Of a stretch of DNA of 64,000 nt, positions 5,303 through 13,873 are shown piece after piece. The notes under the pieces were generated by a model. That model was not told where the DNA came from, did not search any database, and saw only the letters and a program-made list of their open reading frames with translations. The stretch comes from Salegentibacter holothuriorum. GTDB lineage: Bacteria > Bacteroidota > Bacteroidia > Flavobacteriales > Flavobacteriaceae. The number at the start of each line of letters is the position of its first letter. Position 1 is the stretch's first letter. Position numbers and translations under genes: made by a program. The stretch spans positions 186,001 to 250,000 of the forward strand of contig NZ_FUYY01000004.1 in assembly GCF_900168045.1 (NCBI RefSeq), written 5' to 3'.

Positions 5303-6505
5303 AATTAAAAGCCATCTTGTTCCTATACTAAGAATAGTTAATATTTCACCATTGGCGATACTCGATATACTGGTATTATTCTGAATGTCATCTATAGTAT
5401 CTCCATTTAGGAAATTAAACGGCGTAGTACTACTTCCCGTACCTATTAAAACTATTTCCCGGCCTTTGAAGTTGGAAGCATCTGGAATTGTGATAGATGA
5501 TGGGTTGTTTGTGATTCTCAAATAGTAAGCTTCAGGACCAATAGTATAATTTCCGCTTTGATTTCCTGTACTTATATAGTTTCTGGTATGATTATGTTTC
5601 CAATTAAGTTTGCCTGAATTATCTGAAACTAAAATCTGGTTTTCTTCTCCCCGGGAATCTGGAAACGTATATTCTTCTGCCGGGGTTTTCCCTATCCCAA
5701 CCCGGCCTTCAAAATAACCCGCAAAAACCCTAGAGCTAGAATTGCCTTTGGCACGTGCATAAATTCCGTAGATATTGCCTCTACCTGAAGTTTCTCCAAT
5801 TTCAGTGAAAATTCCGTAATTAGAGCTGTTAGCACCTTCCGTTCGGCCAACTGAGTTATAAATTCCGTAAATGCCCGAACCGCTAGTTCCCTGTGAGGTA
5901 GTATTGTAAATACCATACCTAAGCCCATCACCATCTCCTGTAACATGATTTTTAATGCCATATTTTATGGCGTCAGTTTTACTACGATTGGTGATTTCCA
6001 ATCCATAGGTATTCCTGGTTTTTTCGGGATTATTGTTGTCTATTTCCAGACCTTTTTTAATATCCTGCGCATCACCGGGGTTTATCGAGATTTGTAGTTT
6101 ACTTTCAATGGTTTCGGTGCCAATACCTATGTTCCCCATTCTGAATAAATTATCATTTATATTTCCGGGGCTTTCAGTAGTATTGGGTTCGTAAAAATCA
6201 GCCATTTTAGCATCTGAAACAATAGATTTCCACTCTCCTTCTGGCTGATGCCAATAATAAAAGCCTACAGGAGAATTATTGAAATTAGCACTTAAAAAAA
6301 TAAGCATTCCGTGTTGCTCACTTCCGGGATTCTGGGAAGGGAATTTTTTAATTCTGGGAATAAGAATTCCATCTATTTTCTCCGGGTTATTTATGTCTGT
6401 AGCAACAATATCCAATTGTGCCCCGGGTTCGGTTGTGCCAATGCCTACCTGAGAAATTACAGGGATTGCAAAAAGCAAAAAGTGATAAAGTATAATTTTT
6501 TTCAT
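5294..6505 (-). CDS. Secreted protein with GIGT motifs and YGI-rich repeats
   Basis: The 403-residue product has a signal peptide (MKKIILYHFLLFAIPVIS) followed at once by QVGIGTTEPGAQLDIVAT. This opening is frequent in secreted Bacteroidota proteins and resembles phage tail-fibre head motifs. Related GIGT or GIGK segments recur in the middle (NIGIGTETIESKLQI and RVGIGKTPAEEYTF). Between them are glycine-rich repeats containing YGIYN, YGIFTEIGETSG and YGIYARAKG. The C-terminus (EILTILSIGTRWLLISK) is hydrophobic and the gene ends inside a family B repeat. It has no catalytic motif I recognise. A surface or extracellular structural role is inference. Confidence 0.7.
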   Translation of the reverse strand: MKKIILYHFLLFAIPVISQVGIGTTEPGAQLDIVATDINNPEKIDGILIPRIKKFPSQNPGSEQHGMLIFLSANFNNSPVGFYYWHQPEGEWKSIVSDAKMADFYEPNTTESPGNINDNLFRMGNIGIGTETIESKLQISINPGDAQDIKKGLEIDNNNPEKTRNTYGLEITNRSKTDAIKYGIKNHVTGDGDGLRYGIYNTTSQGTSGSGIYGIYNSVGRTEGANSSNYGIFTEIGETSGRGNIYGIYARAKGNSSSRVFAGYFEGRVGIGKTPAEEYTFPDSRGEENQILVSDNSGKLNWKHNHTRNYISTGNQSGNYTIGPEAYYLRITNNPSSITIPDASNFKGREIVLIGTGSSTTPFNFLNGDTIDDIQNNTSISSIANGEILTILSIGTRWLLISK

Positions 6506-6623
6506 CCTACTAAAAAATACAGGTTAATAATTAATGTATCTTTTAGCTAGCGGTATTTTGGATTTTTAAATATACTTTTTGAAAATCTTTCTTTGTGAAA
6601 TCGTTCAATAATAAGGGATTTCC

Positions 6624-8633
6624 CTAGTCCTGTGCTTCCTTAACTTTATTTTGAAGCATTTTTATTTCATCACGGTGTTTTGCCGCAGCCATAAAATCAA
6701 GATCCTTAGCCGCTTTTTCCATCGCTTTTCTTTTCTCTCGAATTCTTTTTTCCAGATCAGGTTTGCTCATATAAGCAACTTCTGCTTCGGCAGCTTTGGT
6801 TGTCAGTGGTTTTTCGGCATCATACACATCCAGTTTTTCTTTGATCAACGTGCTGTTTTCAAGTTTCTTAACCAGTGGGGTAGGACTAATATTGTTTGCC
6901 TTATTATAATTTATCTGCTTTGTCCTTCTATATTCGGTTTGGTCAATGGTTTTTTGCATACTATCAGTAATCTTATCAGCATACAAAATGGCCTTTCCTT
7001 CTACGTGACGGGCTGCCCGTCCAATGGTTTGGGTAAGCGAGCGATTACTTCTTAAAAATCCTTCTTTATCGGCATCAATTACTGCAACTAGCGAAACTTC
7101 AGGAAGATCCAGCCCTTCTCTTAGTAAGTTTACCCCAATAAGTACATCAAACAATCCGCGACGTAAATCCTGCATAATCTCTACTCGCTCCAGCGTGTCT
7201 ACATCAGAATGAATATAACGACACCTAATATCAATACGGGTGAGGTATTTGGTGAGTTCTTCAGCCATTCTTTTGGTAAGGGTAGTTACCAATGTTCTTT
7301 GATCCTTTTCATTCCTGGTGTGAATTTCTTCAATAAGATCGTCTATTTGGTTTAAGCTAGGGCGTACTTCAATCACCGGGTCTAAAAGTCCGGTTGGCCT
7401 AATCACTTGCTCCACATAAACTCCTTCGGTTTTTTGTAATTCGTAATCTGCCGGGGTAGCACTTACATATATCACCTGGTTTTGTAAGGCCTCAAATTCT
7501 TCGAATTTCAGCGGTCGGTTATCCATTGCAGCTGGAAGCCTAAACCCATATTCTACTAAGGTTTCTTTCCTGGATCTATCTCCGCCGTACATGGCGTGAA
7601 CCTGCGGAATGGTCACGTGACTTTCGTCTACTACCATTAAAAAATCGTCTGGAAAATAATCTAAAAGGCAGAAAGGTCGCGTGCCGGGTTGCCTTCCGTC
7701 AAGATATCGAGAGTAATTTTCAATCCCAGAGCAATAGCCTAACTCGCGAATCATCTCCAGGTCAAAATTGGTTCTTTCATCAAGGCGTTTAGCTTCCAAA
7801 TGTTTGCCAATATCTCTAAAGTAATCTACTTGCTTTACAAGATCGTCCTGTATATGATGAATGGCGTTTTGCATCACATCGGGCGAGGTAACAAACATAT
7901 TGGCAGGATAAATATTCAGCCGTTCATATTTCTCAATAATATCATTTGTGCCGGGATCAAAAGCTTCAATTTCTTCAATTTCATCTCCGAAAAAATGAAT
8001 TCTGAAGGCATTATCAGCATAACTTGGAAAAACATCTACCGTGTCTCCTTTTATTCTAAAATTTCCGTGGGAGAATTCAGCTTCGGTACGGGAATAAAGA
8101 CTCTGAACAAGTTGATGTAGAAATTTGGTTCGGGAAATTTGCATATCCTGTTCAATGGAAACTACATTTTTACGGAATTCAACAGGGTTACCAATACCAT
8201 ACAAACAGGAAACTGAAGCAACTACAATCACATCTCGTCTTCCGCTTAATAGCGAAGATGTTGTACTAAGCCTTAGTTTTTCAATTTCTTCATTAATGGA
8301 AAGGTCTTTTTCAATATAAGTCCCCGAAGTAGGAATAAAAGCTTCCGGTTGATAATAATCGTAGTAACTCACAAAATATTCCACGGCATTATCCGGAAAG
8401 AATTGTTTGAATTCTGAATAAAGCTGCGCAGCAAGTGTCTTATTGTGAGCAAGGACCAGGGTAGGTTTTTGCACATCTTCAATTACATTGGCTACAGAAA
8501 AGGTTTTTCCAGATCCTGTAACTCCAAGCAATGTTTGGTACTGCTCGTTGTTATTAATCCCGCTTACCAGTTGCTCTATCGCTTTAGGCTGGTCCCCGGT
8601 GGGTTTGTAGTCTGATTTTATTTTAAACTTCAT
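6624..8633 (-). CDS. uvrB: Excinuclease ABC subunit B
   Basis: The 669-residue product is a full-length UvrB, the damage-verifying helicase of nucleotide excision repair. It loads from UvrA and then recruits UvrC. Walker A is GVTGSGKT (37-44), the beta-hairpin that clamps DNA is YYDYYQPEAFIPTSGTYIEK (about 91-110), and VVDESHVTI is the DEAH-type Walker B. GRAARHVEGKAI is in helicase motif VI, and the C-terminal UVR domain (KRIREKRKAMEKAA ... HRDEIKML) binds UvrC. The length matches the family (about 660-680). It appears monocistronic. A fragment of repeat family B (8641-8690) sits directly in front of the start codon. Confidence 0.98.
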   Translation of the reverse strand: MKFKIKSDYKPTGDQPKAIEQLVSGINNNEQYQTLLGVTGSGKTFSVANVIEDVQKPTLVLAHNKTLAAQLYSEFKQFFPDNAVEYFVSYYDYYQPEAFIPTSGTYIEKDLSINEEIEKLRLSTTSSLLSGRRDVIVVASVSCLYGIGNPVEFRKNVVSIEQDMQISRTKFLHQLVQSLYSRTEAEFSHGNFRIKGDTVDVFPSYADNAFRIHFFGDEIEEIEAFDPGTNDIIEKYERLNIYPANMFVTSPDVMQNAIHHIQDDLVKQVDYFRDIGKHLEAKRLDERTNFDLEMIRELGYCSGIENYSRYLDGRQPGTRPFCLLDYFPDDFLMVVDESHVTIPQVHAMYGGDRSRKETLVEYGFRLPAAMDNRPLKFEEFEALQNQVIYVSATPADYELQKTEGVYVEQVIRPTGLLDPVIEVRPSLNQIDDLIEEIHTRNEKDQRTLVTTLTKRMAEELTKYLTRIDIRCRYIHSDVDTLERVEIMQDLRRGLFDVLIGVNLLREGLDLPEVSLVAVIDADKEGFLRSNRSLTQTIGRAARHVEGKAILYADKITDSMQKTIDQTEYRRTKQINYNKANNISPTPLVKKLENSTLIKEKLDVYDAEKPLTTKAAEAEVAYMSKPDLEKRIREKRKAMEKAAKDLDFMAAAKHRDEIKMLQNKVKEAQD

Positions 8634-8640
8634 TCGTGTT

Positions 8641-8690
8641 ACTGGATAATCGAGATTTAAATGTTCTGAGGCTTACCTCGAAATACAAAA
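8641..8690 (+). repeat. Interspersed repeat, family B, 5' fragment in the uvrB leader
   Basis: ATAATCGAGATTTAAATG followed by GAGGCTTACCTCGAAAT matches the first half of family B (two of three hairpins). The third hairpin is absent. It lies 8 nt upstream of the uvrB start codon. Confidence 0.65.
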
Positions 8691-8839
8691 ATTTTTCTGT
8701 TTAATGCCCCAGGGGTAGTTTACCGGCTTATTCTCACGAAACTAATCAATAATCCTGCCTATTCAAACTCTTCGTGTTTTCCTTAACGTTTTAGGGTGAA
8801 ATCTGAAAAAGATAAAGATTTATTACGGATTTTTTGGTG

Positions 8840-9676
8840 TTACAAATCTCTCTTTTTTAAGAGCTTGTGGGATAAAAATACAAAAATGACAGTCCATATT
8901 AGTACAATGAGTAATTGATCCCAATGAATTCCATAATCTTTATCGATTTCAGAGCCTATTTGTGTCGCCGCTGTTTGCACCGCCGACAGCCTTGAGAAAG
9001 GTTCTTTAATTAAATTGCTCATAGATTCCAGCGGAAAAAATCTTGCAATGTTATCAGCGATCTCAGAATCCCTGAATACTTTCCACTTTAAAACTCCGTA
9101 AACAATACTTTCTAATATCCACCAAATAAATAGGAAACCCAGCGCAAAGGCTGAACGTTTTATAAGAATGCCCAGAAACATACAAAAAGCAAAAAAACCG
9201 GTGAGTTTTACAAAATAGGCAATCATATATTCCATATCTGAAAAGATGATGGAAACCTCTGTAAAGTCTGAAAATGAAAGTCCTAAAATTAGGGAAACAA
9301 TAAACAGGAAAATTGTAGAAACCAATGAAAATACCATAACGGTTAAGAATTTAGAAGCTATAAATTCCTTTTTGCTAAGGCCGTCAATCAAATTTTGTTT
9401 TAGTGTCCGGTTGGTATATTCGTTGGACATCATGGAAACAATTACAATAGCCAGGAACAATTTTAGCAAGGCGGCGATATAAGAATTAAAATGCCAGATA
9501 TACGGGAAATTAAAAATTCCCTGGTCGGCTACGCGAAAGTTAATGGCACCTAAGTTAAATTCTATAGATGCTATTAAAGCAATAAATGTTATTAAAATAA
9601 AATAGGTGAGAACCAGTATTTTTGCCGAGCGGCTATATCGTAATTTATGATATTCTATCTCTAAAAGTCGTAACAT
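8840..9676 (-). CDS. ABC-2 type transporter permease
   Basis: The 278-residue membrane protein has about six hydrophobic segments: around residues 22-42 (ILVLTYFILITFIALIA), 65-85, 110-135, 150-170, 175-195 and 257-272. The layout and the NRTLKQNLIDGLSKKEFIASK cytoplasmic loop are typical of ABC-2 export permeases. Its ATG overlaps the stop codon of the ATPase gene (TAATG at 9676), so the two are translationally coupled and form one transporter, probably as a dimer of each subunit. The substrate is unknown. Such pairs in Bacteroidota export drugs, lantibiotic-like peptides or unknown compounds. Confidence 0.9.
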   Translation of the reverse strand: MLRLLEIEYHKLRYSRSAKILVLTYFILITFIALIASIEFNLGAINFRVADQGIFNFPYIWHFNSYIAALLKLFLAIVIVSMMSNEYTNRTLKQNLIDGLSKKEFIASKFLTVMVFSLVSTIFLFIVSLILGLSFSDFTEVSIIFSDMEYMIAYFVKLTGFFAFCMFLGILIKRSAFALGFLFIWWILESIVYGVLKWKVFRDSEIADNIARFFPLESMSNLIKEPFSRLSAVQTAATQIGSEIDKDYGIHWDQLLIVLIWTVIFVFLSHKLLKKRDL

Positions 9677-10581
9677 TATGCAGATGGAGTTTGATTGGTT
9701 AATTCAAGGAATTGTTCTTCCAGGCTTTCTTTTCGTTTTACCAGGTAGGAAAGTGAAAGTCCTTTTTCAAATAGATATTCGTTAATAGTTTCAGCATCCA
9801 TAGGCTCTTTAAGAATCGCCGTTACCACATTTTTTTTTGCTGATACATTTTCTATTCCCGGGTGGGCAATAAGTAACTCTTGCAATAACTGCATATTTTT
9901 AGCCTGTAGTTCAAAGAAACCATGACTGGCATTTATAGCATCTACAGGACCACTATAAAGTTTTTTACCGTTTCTTATAATAACCACGTGAGAACAAACT
10001 TTCTCTACTTCATCCAGTAAATGCGAAGCGAGTAAAATGGTAGTTCCTCCGGCTGCGATTTTCCTTATGATTTCTCTAATTTGGTGAATTCCCTGGGGAT
10101 CTAAGCCATTTGTGGGCTCATCTAAAATAAGAATTTCCGGATCGTTGAGTAGGGCAGAAGCTATAGCTAAACGCTGCTTCATACCTAGAGAAAATGTACT
10201 GAATTTGCTGTTTTTTCTATCCAGCAAGTTTACTATTTCCAGCTTCTCTTCAATTTTATCCTTGGGAACATCCTTAATTTTACACACCAGGGCCAGGTTT
10301 TGAACCGCTGTCATATAGGGATAGAAGTTGGGATGCTCAATTATAGCTCCCACTTTTTTTAAAGCTTCGTGTGTTTTAATATTGCCACCAAACCAGGCGA
10401 ATTCACCGGAGGTTTTATTCACCACGTTAAGCACCATCCCAAGTGTGGTAGATTTACCACTTCCGTTAGGGCCTAAAATGCCATATACATTGCCTTTTTT
10501 TATGGTGAAAGACAAGTTGTCTACCGCGGTTAATGCACCATATTTTTTAGTAAGGTCTTTGAGACTTAGAATTGTTTCCAA
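9676..10581 (-). CDS. ABC transporter ATP-binding protein
   Basis: The 301-residue ATPase has Walker A GPNGSGKST (37-45), the signature region FSLGMKQRLAIASALL, Walker B LILDEPTNGLDP and the switch His in LLASHLLDE. About 80 extra residues follow the core, as in CcmA/BcrA-type exporter ATPases. It overlaps the permease gene by one base. The signature reads SLGMKQ rather than SGGQ, which is normal for this subfamily. It powers export of an unidentified substrate through the 278-aa permease. Confidence 0.93.
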   Translation of the reverse strand: METILSLKDLTKKYGALTAVDNLSFTIKKGNVYGILGPNGSGKSTTLGMVLNVVNKTSGEFAWFGGNIKTHEALKKVGAIIEHPNFYPYMTAVQNLALVCKIKDVPKDKIEEKLEIVNLLDRKNSKFSTFSLGMKQRLAIASALLNDPEILILDEPTNGLDPQGIHQIREIIRKIAAGGTTILLASHLLDEVEKVCSHVVIIRNGKKLYSGPVDAINASHGFFELQAKNMQLLQELLIAHPGIENVSAKKNVVTAILKEPMDAETINEYLFEKGLSLSYLVKRKESLEEQFLELTNQTPSA

Positions 10582-10675
10582 AATTGAAGAAAAGTTTAAA
10601 GTATGACGACGAAGTTAGACAATTGTTACATATTTCGCCTTAGAAAGCTTATTTTTGAAGAAAAGCTGATATAAT

Positions 10676-11746
10676 ATGGAAGAAAAGCTGATGTCTAAGA
10701 AAAAACCATCATTTGCTGTAAATGAGCGGTTAAACCGATATCTGGCCAAACATAACCGAAACACCAAAATCCCTGTTTTTTACGATGATTTATTGCGCTT
10801 TTCTGGCTCGGTTGTGGTTTATGATCAGCACGAAGAAGATACTTTTTGGGTGCGTTGTTATTATCCCGATTTTGAACGAGAAGAAATTGATAACAGTCTA
10901 AAGCAGGTGTATACCATTATGCACTCTGACGGTAGTGATGATTCGCTGGAATTTTTAACCGTTGATGCTATAGATTATTGCACTTTTGGGAATTCAAAAC
11001 CTTTCCGTATTAAAGTGCGAAATATCCTAAATGATAGTTTTACTTATTTCTATGTAAAAAAAGCCGATGCTTCCCGAATTTACGGACTCGAGTTTGAACA
11101 CTTGCTTTCCCCGCACCGAATAAATTTTTTGGTATATAAAGACACATTAATTGAAGAACATATTGCCGGTATTCCCGGAGATGTTTTTATAGAAGATCAT
11201 TTGCCAGCCTGCGATAATAGGGCGCAAACCCAAATTGCAAAACAGTTTGTGAAATTTAATGAACGTTGTACCGTAAGATTGTTAGGAGATATGCGCTCTT
11301 ATAATTATGTAGTAATTCCTACTCATGATTTTGACCATGTTGAATATCAAATTAGGGCAATTGACTTTGATCAGCAGTGTTTTGAAGGAAATTTGAAAGT
11401 GTATAGGCCCCAATTCTTTAAAGAAAACCTTAAAATGGTGCAGCTGGTACAGGAAAAACTTCAGGAATCCTCTATTGAACAATATAGAAAAGAGGAACGT
11501 TCGTTACTTGCCAAAAGGATAATAAACACTCGCCCGCGCTATAAAGAATTACTGCGTTGCATGATAAACGATCATGTATCTACCCAAGCCAATGTAAAAA
11601 GTTTAAGAAAAGATCTTTATAAATACACCAACGATATGAAGTTTAAACGGGCCAGTACTATGGGGCAAATCCTAAGGACTGCTTTAGACTTTGTACGCCG
11701 TAATTATGAAGATGTGAATATGAAACGTTTGCTGGAAAGTTCTTAA
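10676..11746 (+). CDS. Conserved flavobacterial protein of unknown function
   Basis: The 356-residue soluble product has no signal peptide or membrane span. No domain is recognised with confidence. Visible regions are a basic N-terminus (MSKKKPSFAVNERLNRYLAKHNR), two beta-rich parts with RIKVRNILNDSFTYFYVKK and CTVRLLGDMRSYNYVVIP, and a basic helical C-terminus (RKEERSLLAKRIINTRPRYKELLRC). The start could be ATG 10676 or the Met at 10691. The block GAAGAAAAGCTGAT occurs twice, 21 nt apart, once before the first ATG and once inside the first codons, so a small tandem duplication may have created the earlier start. A TATTTTTG -7-like box lies at 10650-10657. Function unknown. Confidence 0.75.
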   Translation: MEEKLMSKKKPSFAVNERLNRYLAKHNRNTKIPVFYDDLLRFSGSVVVYDQHEEDTFWVRCYYPDFEREEIDNSLKQVYTIMHSDGSDDSLEFLTVDAIDYCTFGNSKPFRIKVRNILNDSFTYFYVKKADASRIYGLEFEHLLSPHRINFLVYKDTLIEEHIAGIPGDVFIEDHLPACDNRAQTQIAKQFVKFNERCTVRLLGDMRSYNYVVIPTHDFDHVEYQIRAIDFDQQCFEGNLKVYRPQFFKENLKMVQLVQEKLQESSIEQYRKEERSLLAKRIINTRPRYKELLRCMINDHVSTQANVKSLRKDLYKYTNDMKFKRASTMGQILRTALDFVRRNYEDVNMKRLLESS

Positions 11747-11779
11747 AAGAAGTCAGAGGTCGTGTGAAAAGTACAGTTT

Positions 11780-11850
11780 CGTCAAGCTGAACTTGTTTCA
11801 GCTTCTAACAAGGTTAACAACTTAGATCCTGAAACGAGTTCAGGATGACG
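11780..11850 (+). repeat. Interspersed palindromic repeat, family A, copy 1
   Basis: Two hairpins lie side by side: AAGCTGAA-CTTG-TTTCAGCTT and ATCCTGAA-ACGAG-TTCAGGAT, bounded by CGTC and GACG. The same unit occurs at 16512-16587, 41211-41289, 47890-47950 and 61771-61849, with degraded forms at 13240-13300 and 56847-56882. It lies between convergent genes and probably helps terminate both. Confidence 0.85.
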
Positions 11851-11894
11851 GTTTTAAGAATTTTTTATACAACTTTTTTAATGTAAAAACAGTA

Positions 11895-11939
11895 GAAAAA
11901 AGCCACGAATTCACTAATATTATTTGTGTATTCGTGGCT
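11895..11939 (-). terminator. Intrinsic terminator of the ndpA-like gene
   Basis: The minus strand reads AGCCACGAAT, a loop, and ATTCGTGGCT followed by TTTTTTC. The stem arms are 11930-11939 and 11901-11910. It lies 21 nt after the stop codon of the gene ending at 11960. Confidence 0.85.
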
Positions 11940-11959
11940 ATTATTTTTAGAAGATTACC

Positions 11960-13018
11960 TTAACTCTTTTCCTCCTTATTAAAATAAACCAGGTAATAAT
12001 ACATTTGCTTTTCTTCATCCCAGCCTTTCTCCACAAACTTATCTGCAGATTCTGCATTTACAAAATCCATTTTAATTTGGATGTGCGTATCAAGGTTTAT
12101 AACACTTTTAATTTTCTTACGGGCATCTGTAACCGCTTTGTTAGCAATTGGGAAATTGGTAAGATCTTCAATTTTATATTTAGGTGCTTTTTCGGTTTTA
12201 TAATGCTGAAATTCGGGTACCAAATCTGGATTATCTATCACTGAATTCAAGAAATTACTTTCTTCAAAGTCATCGTTTTTAGCGAAGTAATCCATACTAC
12301 GGTTCATAAACATCACTTCTTCTTTTTTGTCTTCCGCAGGTAAAACTACGTCTTTAGCAAAATTCTTACAGAAGTTTAGGTAACTTTTAGTGTTGTAATT
12401 TTCATCTCGCATTACATCAACACCAAGAAAGTTTTCCAGCCAGTATTTAGTGTCGTATTTATTAGAGTCTACGGAGAGGATCTTATAACCTTCAGCGCGG
12501 TTTTTATTGAAAATAAGCGCACCTTTATCTAATTTGTTTAAATTGATTCCTTGCTTAACAATCATTTCCAGGATACTGCCATTTTCTTCAAACTGAAGGA
12601 AATCGTGTTTTAATTCAGATTTAAAAATACCAATTCCTGAAACTTTTTCATTATCAATTTGAAGGTTTTCGAAATGTACTACGTATACTTCCCCACTTTT
12701 AATATGCGGATGGGAAGACTGCTCAAATAACAAAGTAGTAATTTTCTTTGAGGCTTCGTGAATGCTCTCTGGATTATCAAAAACAGCGTTTGCTAAATTG
12801 TATAATTCATTGAATTCAATATCAGTATCATGAGAAAATTGGAAATAGTTTTCTTCTTTTTCCCTAAATGGTTTTAGAAAATATTCCTTGATTAAAGGAG
12901 TAATTTCATCATTCAATTGATAAGGAGCTGCAGAAAGAAAAATATTTTCATTCCGGCTTTTATTGCCAACCCTGTGAATAGACAGGGATTCAATTTGCGC
13001 ATTAAAAAGATTGATCAT
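11960..13018 (-). CDS. Nucleoid-associated protein (NdpA / NA37 family)
   Basis: The 352-residue product matches the 37-kDa nucleoid-associated protein family. Features are the N-terminal IESLSIHRVGNKSRNENIFLS, the central SGIGIFKSELKHDFLQFEE and MIVKQGINLNKLDKGALIFN segments, then the YWLENFLGVDVMRDENYNTKSYLNFCK region. Members such as YejK bind the nucleoid, and the biochemical role is poorly defined. The length is close to family norm (about 335-350). It is monocistronic with its own terminator downstream. Upstream lies a repeat-rich spacer of about 290 nt. Confidence 0.87.
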   Translation of the reverse strand: MINLFNAQIESLSIHRVGNKSRNENIFLSAAPYQLNDEITPLIKEYFLKPFREKEENYFQFSHDTDIEFNELYNLANAVFDNPESIHEASKKITTLLFEQSSHPHIKSGEVYVVHFENLQIDNEKVSGIGIFKSELKHDFLQFEENGSILEMIVKQGINLNKLDKGALIFNKNRAEGYKILSVDSNKYDTKYWLENFLGVDVMRDENYNTKSYLNFCKNFAKDVVLPAEDKKEEVMFMNRSMDYFAKNDDFEESNFLNSVIDNPDLVPEFQHYKTEKAPKYKIEDLTNFPIANKAVTDARKKIKSVINLDTHIQIKMDFVNAESADKFVEKGWDEEKQMYYYLVYFNKEEKS

Positions 13019-13125
13019 TCAGTATGATATTTAGGTCATTTCCGTCCCGTTAAATATCGGGATAAACTGCGGCGGAAATCTTAGTTTATTAGTAATGTGT
13101 GGCGAATTAAATTTAACTTCAATTT

Positions 13126-13215
13126 GTCATTACGATCCCGGTAATAATCGGGAGAAGCAATCTGTCAGATTTTGGTAATTCAAGTTGGAGATTACTTCAC
13201 TCCGTTCGCAATGAC
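13126..13215 (+). repeat. Interspersed inverted repeat (GTCATT ... AATGAC)
   Basis: This 90-nt unit is bounded by GTCATTACGA and TCGCAATGAC. It contains GAAGCAATCTGTCAGATTTT, and on the other side GGAGATTACTTCACTCCG, which can fold back as an imperfect hairpin. An internal CCCGGTAATAATCGGG hairpin is present. It resembles a repeat type common in Bacteroidota spacers, and only one copy was seen here. With the preceding GTCCCG/CGGGAT segment (13048-13065) and the degraded family A unit after it, the whole spacer 13019-13312 is made of repeats. Confidence 0.65.
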
Positions 13216-13239
13216 GATTCTTATTGAAATATGAACGAC

Positions 13240-13300
13240 TTAGATCCTGAAATAAATTCAGGATGATGTTAGTCAAAGATCCTCAAACAAGTTCGGGATA
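13240..13300 (+). repeat. Interspersed repeat, family A, degraded copy
   Basis: It carries TAGATCCTGAAATAAATTCA followed by GGATGATG, and then a second diverged arm GATCCTCAAACAAGTTCGGGAT. The second arm has lost the AAGCTGAA stem typical of intact copies. Confidence 0.6.
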
Positions 13301-13312
13301 ATTGCTTCGCAA

Positions 13313-13822
13313 TTAATTCCAGTTTTCATCAAAAGAAAGGTCGTCGTAATCGTTGGCGTTGTAGCCCTGGTCAAAAATATCATCAGAACCAGCATCACCA
13401 TCATCTTCCCCTACAAAATCTTTATTTGGAGCTTCATCAGGAATTTGCCCGTGAACAAACATAAGGTTTGGGTAATCCCGCCCATCTTCAATTTCTCCAA
13501 TTTGGGCTAATTCAATTAGAAAAGTCCACATTTTCAGGAAATCGTATACATAGATAATATTTCTATTATCTTCATTTAAAATAGATTCCAGGCTGGTTTC
13601 ATTCATTAGTCGAACTTCACCACCCATATCAAATTGGGAAAATTCTTCGCCCTGTTCCCATTTTTCATCACTTAAATAGAACGAAGCCATCTCTGTACCA
13701 TCAAATCCGAATGATTGTAAAATAGTATTATGAAGATCTTCCAGGGTGTGTTCCTGTAGTATTTCTATATCTCTAAATACATCTTCCTCAGCATCAAGAA
13801 TTACTCTAAATCGGTAAACCAT
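13313..13822 (-). CDS. pRiA4b ORF-3-like / TnpR-passenger family protein
   Basis: The 169-residue product begins VYRFRVILDAEEDVFRDIEI, then TLEDLHNTILQSFGFDGTEM and ASFYLSDEKWEQGEEF. This is the pattern of the plasmid pRiA4b ORF-3-like fold (also annotated as IS1096 passenger TnpR-like). The C-terminal 50 residues are very acidic (EDDGDAGSDD and NDYDDLSFDENWN). No transposon is nearby and the gene looks chromosomal and stable, so the mobile-element name is historical. A -7 box TAACTTTG lies at 13850-13843 on the minus strand, giving a leader of about 16 nt. Function unknown. Confidence 0.8.
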   Translation of the reverse strand: MVYRFRVILDAEEDVFRDIEILQEHTLEDLHNTILQSFGFDGTEMASFYLSDEKWEQGEEFSQFDMGGEVRLMNETSLESILNEDNRNIIYVYDFLKMWTFLIELAQIGEIEDGRDYPNLMFVHGQIPDEAPNKDFVGEDDGDAGSDDIFDQGYNANDYDDLSFDENWN

Positions 13823-13873
13823 AATATCAAATTTTTAGCTTTCAAAGTTACATTTTTTAGATGAGAATGAAAG

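Noticed and set aside
6651-8319. Several plus-strand ORFs inside uvrB
   Set aside because: They are shadows of the minus-strand uvrB frame with no family features.
8840-10581. Bacteriocin self-immunity locus
   Set aside because: The ATPase-permease pair has the right shape, but no precursor peptide or modification enzyme is near.
13313-13822. Possible mobile element, because the family is named after IS1096/pRiA4b
   Set aside because: No transposase or inverted ends nearby; the name is historical for a chromosomal fold family.
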